Positions 6,818 through 7,738 of a DNA stretch of 7,738 nucleotides are shown here, piece after piece. Each line of letters starts with the position of its first letter. Positions within the stretch are counted from its first letter, which is position 1. Source of the stretch: Candidatus Melainabacteria bacterium (GTDB lineage: Bacteria > Cyanobacteriota > Vampirovibrionia > 2-02-FULL-35-15); contig JAHFBD010000101.1 of the NCBI GenBank assembly GCA_023250175.1, positions 1-7,738 of the forward strand, in the 5' to 3' direction. The notes below the pieces were generated by a model, which did no database searches, was not told the DNA's origin, and saw only the letters and a program-made list of their open reading frames with translations. The translations under genes and the position numbers were made by a program.

Positions 6818-7021
6818 ATGGCATGTCCTAAGAAAAAAACATCACATAGAAAACAGCATCAACGTAGAGCAAATTGGAAAGCATTTATTCCGACTATTAC
6901 TAAGTGTTCAAATTGTGGTGAACCCAGTGTGTCTCATCAAGCATGTACTTCATGTGGATATTATAATGGCAGAGAATATTTAAAAGCTTTACACAGGAAG
7001 AAAAGAAAAGCTACTGCATAA
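6818..7021 (+). CDS. rpmF: 50S ribosomal protein L32
   Basis: This small basic protein of 67 residues belongs to the large ribosomal subunit. The N-terminus, PKKKTSHRK followed by RRANWKA, is the L32 signature. CSNC (C30, C33) and CTSC (C43, C46) form the zinc-ribbon, so this is the zinc-binding form, not a Cys-free paralogue. CGYYNGRE after the second pair is also typical. The tail is Lys/Arg-rich. Residue 3 is Cys where Val or Ala is common, a minor oddity. The start is fixed by GAGG 8 nt upstream and by the family N-terminus. plsX follows after 57 bp with no terminator-like hairpin, so the two are probably one transcript, as in many bacteria. Confidence 0.97.
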   Translation: MACPKKKTSHRKQHQRRANWKAFIPTITKCSNCGEPSVSHQACTSCGYYNGREYLKALHRKKRKATA

Positions 7022-7064
7022 TTTTAATGATTAGATAATCGTTAGAAATTGGTGGTCCTATGAT

Positions 7065-7069
7065 GAGGT
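7065..7069 (+). promoter_or_regulatory. Ribosome-binding site deciding the plsX start
   Basis: GAGGT lies 9 nt before the ATG at 7079. Nearby ATGs at 7060, 7063 and 7072 are out of frame with plsX; the one at 7072 is followed at once by a stop. The ATG at 7079 is therefore the start, consistent with the family N-terminus. Confidence 0.6.
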
Positions 7070-7078
7070 ATATGTAAC

Positions 7079-7738
7079 ATGGTAACAATAGCAGTTGATG
7101 CTATGGGTGGAGATTATGCCCCGGTTGAAATAGTCCATGGTTCAGTATTAGCAGCGAGAGAATGTGAAATTAATGTCCAGCTTGTTGGTCCTAAAAATAT
7201 AATAGAACAAGAATTACAGAAATATAATATAAATAATTTAAATATTGAAATTATTCCTGCAACGGAAGTTATTGATATGGGTGAAAAACAGCCTGCAAGT
7301 GCTGTTCGTAAAAAACAAGATGCATCAATTGTTGTGGCTGTTAATCAAGTTGTGAATGGTTTAGCACAAGGTGTTGTAGCAGCAGGTAGTACTGGAGCAG
7401 CAGCAGCAGCAGCAGCGTTACGTTTAAAAAGGATTGATGGTATTGAAAGACCATGTATTGCTGCAGTTATGCCAACCCGCAATGAGCCTGTTATCCTTGC
7501 TGATGCAGGAGCTAATGTTGAAGCAACAAGTGAGCAACTCTTACAAAATGCAATAATGGGAGCTGCTCTTTGCAAAGGATTGTTTAAATTAGAGAACCCA
7601 CGAATTGGTCTTTTAAATATAGGTGAAGAAGCTGGTAAAGGGAATAATTTAGTAAAAGAAGCTTATAGCTTATTTTCTGAAACGAAAGAATTAAATTTTG
7701 TAGGGAATGTGCAAGGTAGAGATGTCTTTGAAGGGGTT
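7079..7738 (+). CDS. plsX: Phosphate acyltransferase PlsX (3' end outside window)
   Basis: There are 220 codons before the right edge, against a usual family length of about 330-350, so roughly a third is missing. PlsX makes acyl-phosphate from acyl-ACP at the inner face of the membrane. PlsY then uses it to acylate glycerol-3-phosphate, the first step of phospholipid synthesis. Family signatures, in order: TIAVDAMGGDYAP at the N-terminus, MGEKQPASAVRKK, VVAAGSTGA (the GNTG/GSTG loop), LRLKRIDGIERP, ADAGANVEATSEQLLQNA, RIGLLNIGEEAGKG and FVGNVQGRDVFEG at the visible end. The frame is open throughout. A run of seven alanines follows the GSTG loop (residues 107-113). Its place behind rpmF is the common bacterial order; fab genes may follow beyond the window but are not seen. 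Confidence 0.97.
   Translation, partial: MVTIAVDAMGGDYAPVEIVHGSVLAARECEINVQLVGPKNIIEQELQKYNINNLNIEIIPATEVIDMGEKQPASAVRKKQDASIVVAVNQVVNGLAQGVVAAGSTGAAAAAAALRLKRIDGIERPCIAAVMPTRNEPVILADAGANVEATSEQLLQNAIMGAALCKGLFKLENPRIGLLNIGEEAGKGNNLVKEAYSLFSETKELNFVGNVQGRDVFEGV
7397..7417 (+). repeat. GCA trinucleotide repeat in plsX
   Basis: Six GCA codons followed by GCG encode a seven-alanine run right after the GSTG loop. Compared with the usual family pattern (GNTGA, two bulkier residues, AAAL), the length appears unchanged. Residues commonly Leu/Met are Ala here, which has produced a perfect microsatellite that can gain or lose whole codons without a frameshift. Confidence 0.85.

Noticed and set aside
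7345..7575. 76-codon Ala-rich minus-strand open frame.
   Set aside because: It is the antisense shadow of plsX, and its composition comes from the GCA repeat and Ala/Gly codons on the other strand.

Overview
The window is low-GC bacterial chromosomal DNA (about one third G+C by eye). It holds two partial genes at the edges and five complete genes. The recognisable genes are housekeeping: a UbiA-family prenyltransferase resembling the futalosine-pathway menaquinone enzyme (mqnP-like), a rhomboid intramembrane protease, the beta subunit of the two-subunit glycyl-tRNA synthetase (glyS), ribosomal protein L32 (rpmF) and phosphate acyltransferase (plsX). Separate alpha/beta GlyRS, a futalosine-type UbiA, the strong A+T bias and partial avoidance of Shine-Dalgarno (SD) sequences would fit a non-photosynthetic cyanobacterial relative (Melainabacteria/Vampirovibrionia) or another uncultured low-GC lineage. 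This placement is an inference and is weak, because no marker here settles the phylum.

Layout. The mqnP-like gene runs leftward from 766 off the left edge. A 160-bp divergent intergenic region (767-926) contains a tandem repeat resembling the cyanobacterial Pho box. Two rightward genes of unknown function follow. The first is a 596-residue AAA+ ATPase with N-terminal hydrophobic segments and a Pro/Gln-rich linker near the C-terminus (927-2717). The second is a 291-residue protein with a hydrophobic segment and a charged tail (2866-3741). The second overlaps tail-to-tail, by 11 bp, the leftward rhomboid gene (3731-4468). The rhomboid gene lies 13 bp downstream of glyS (4482-6620, leftward), so the two probably share a transcript. 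A second divergent region (6621-6817) has a good promoter candidate for rpmF (6818-7021), which is followed by plsX (7079 to the right edge) in the widespread rpmF-plsX arrangement.

How the genes work together. rpmF-plsX couples ribosome production with phospholipid synthesis. glyS charges tRNA-Gly, and its partner glyQ is not in view. The mqnP-like enzyme would serve respiratory quinone synthesis. The AAA+ ATPase and its downstream neighbour are the least explained part of the window. Both combine N-terminal hydrophobic stretches with a soluble body, so a two-gene membrane-associated ATPase module is a reasonable hypothesis, but nothing in the sequence reveals its substrate. No mobile element, CRISPR array, rRNA or tRNA was seen.
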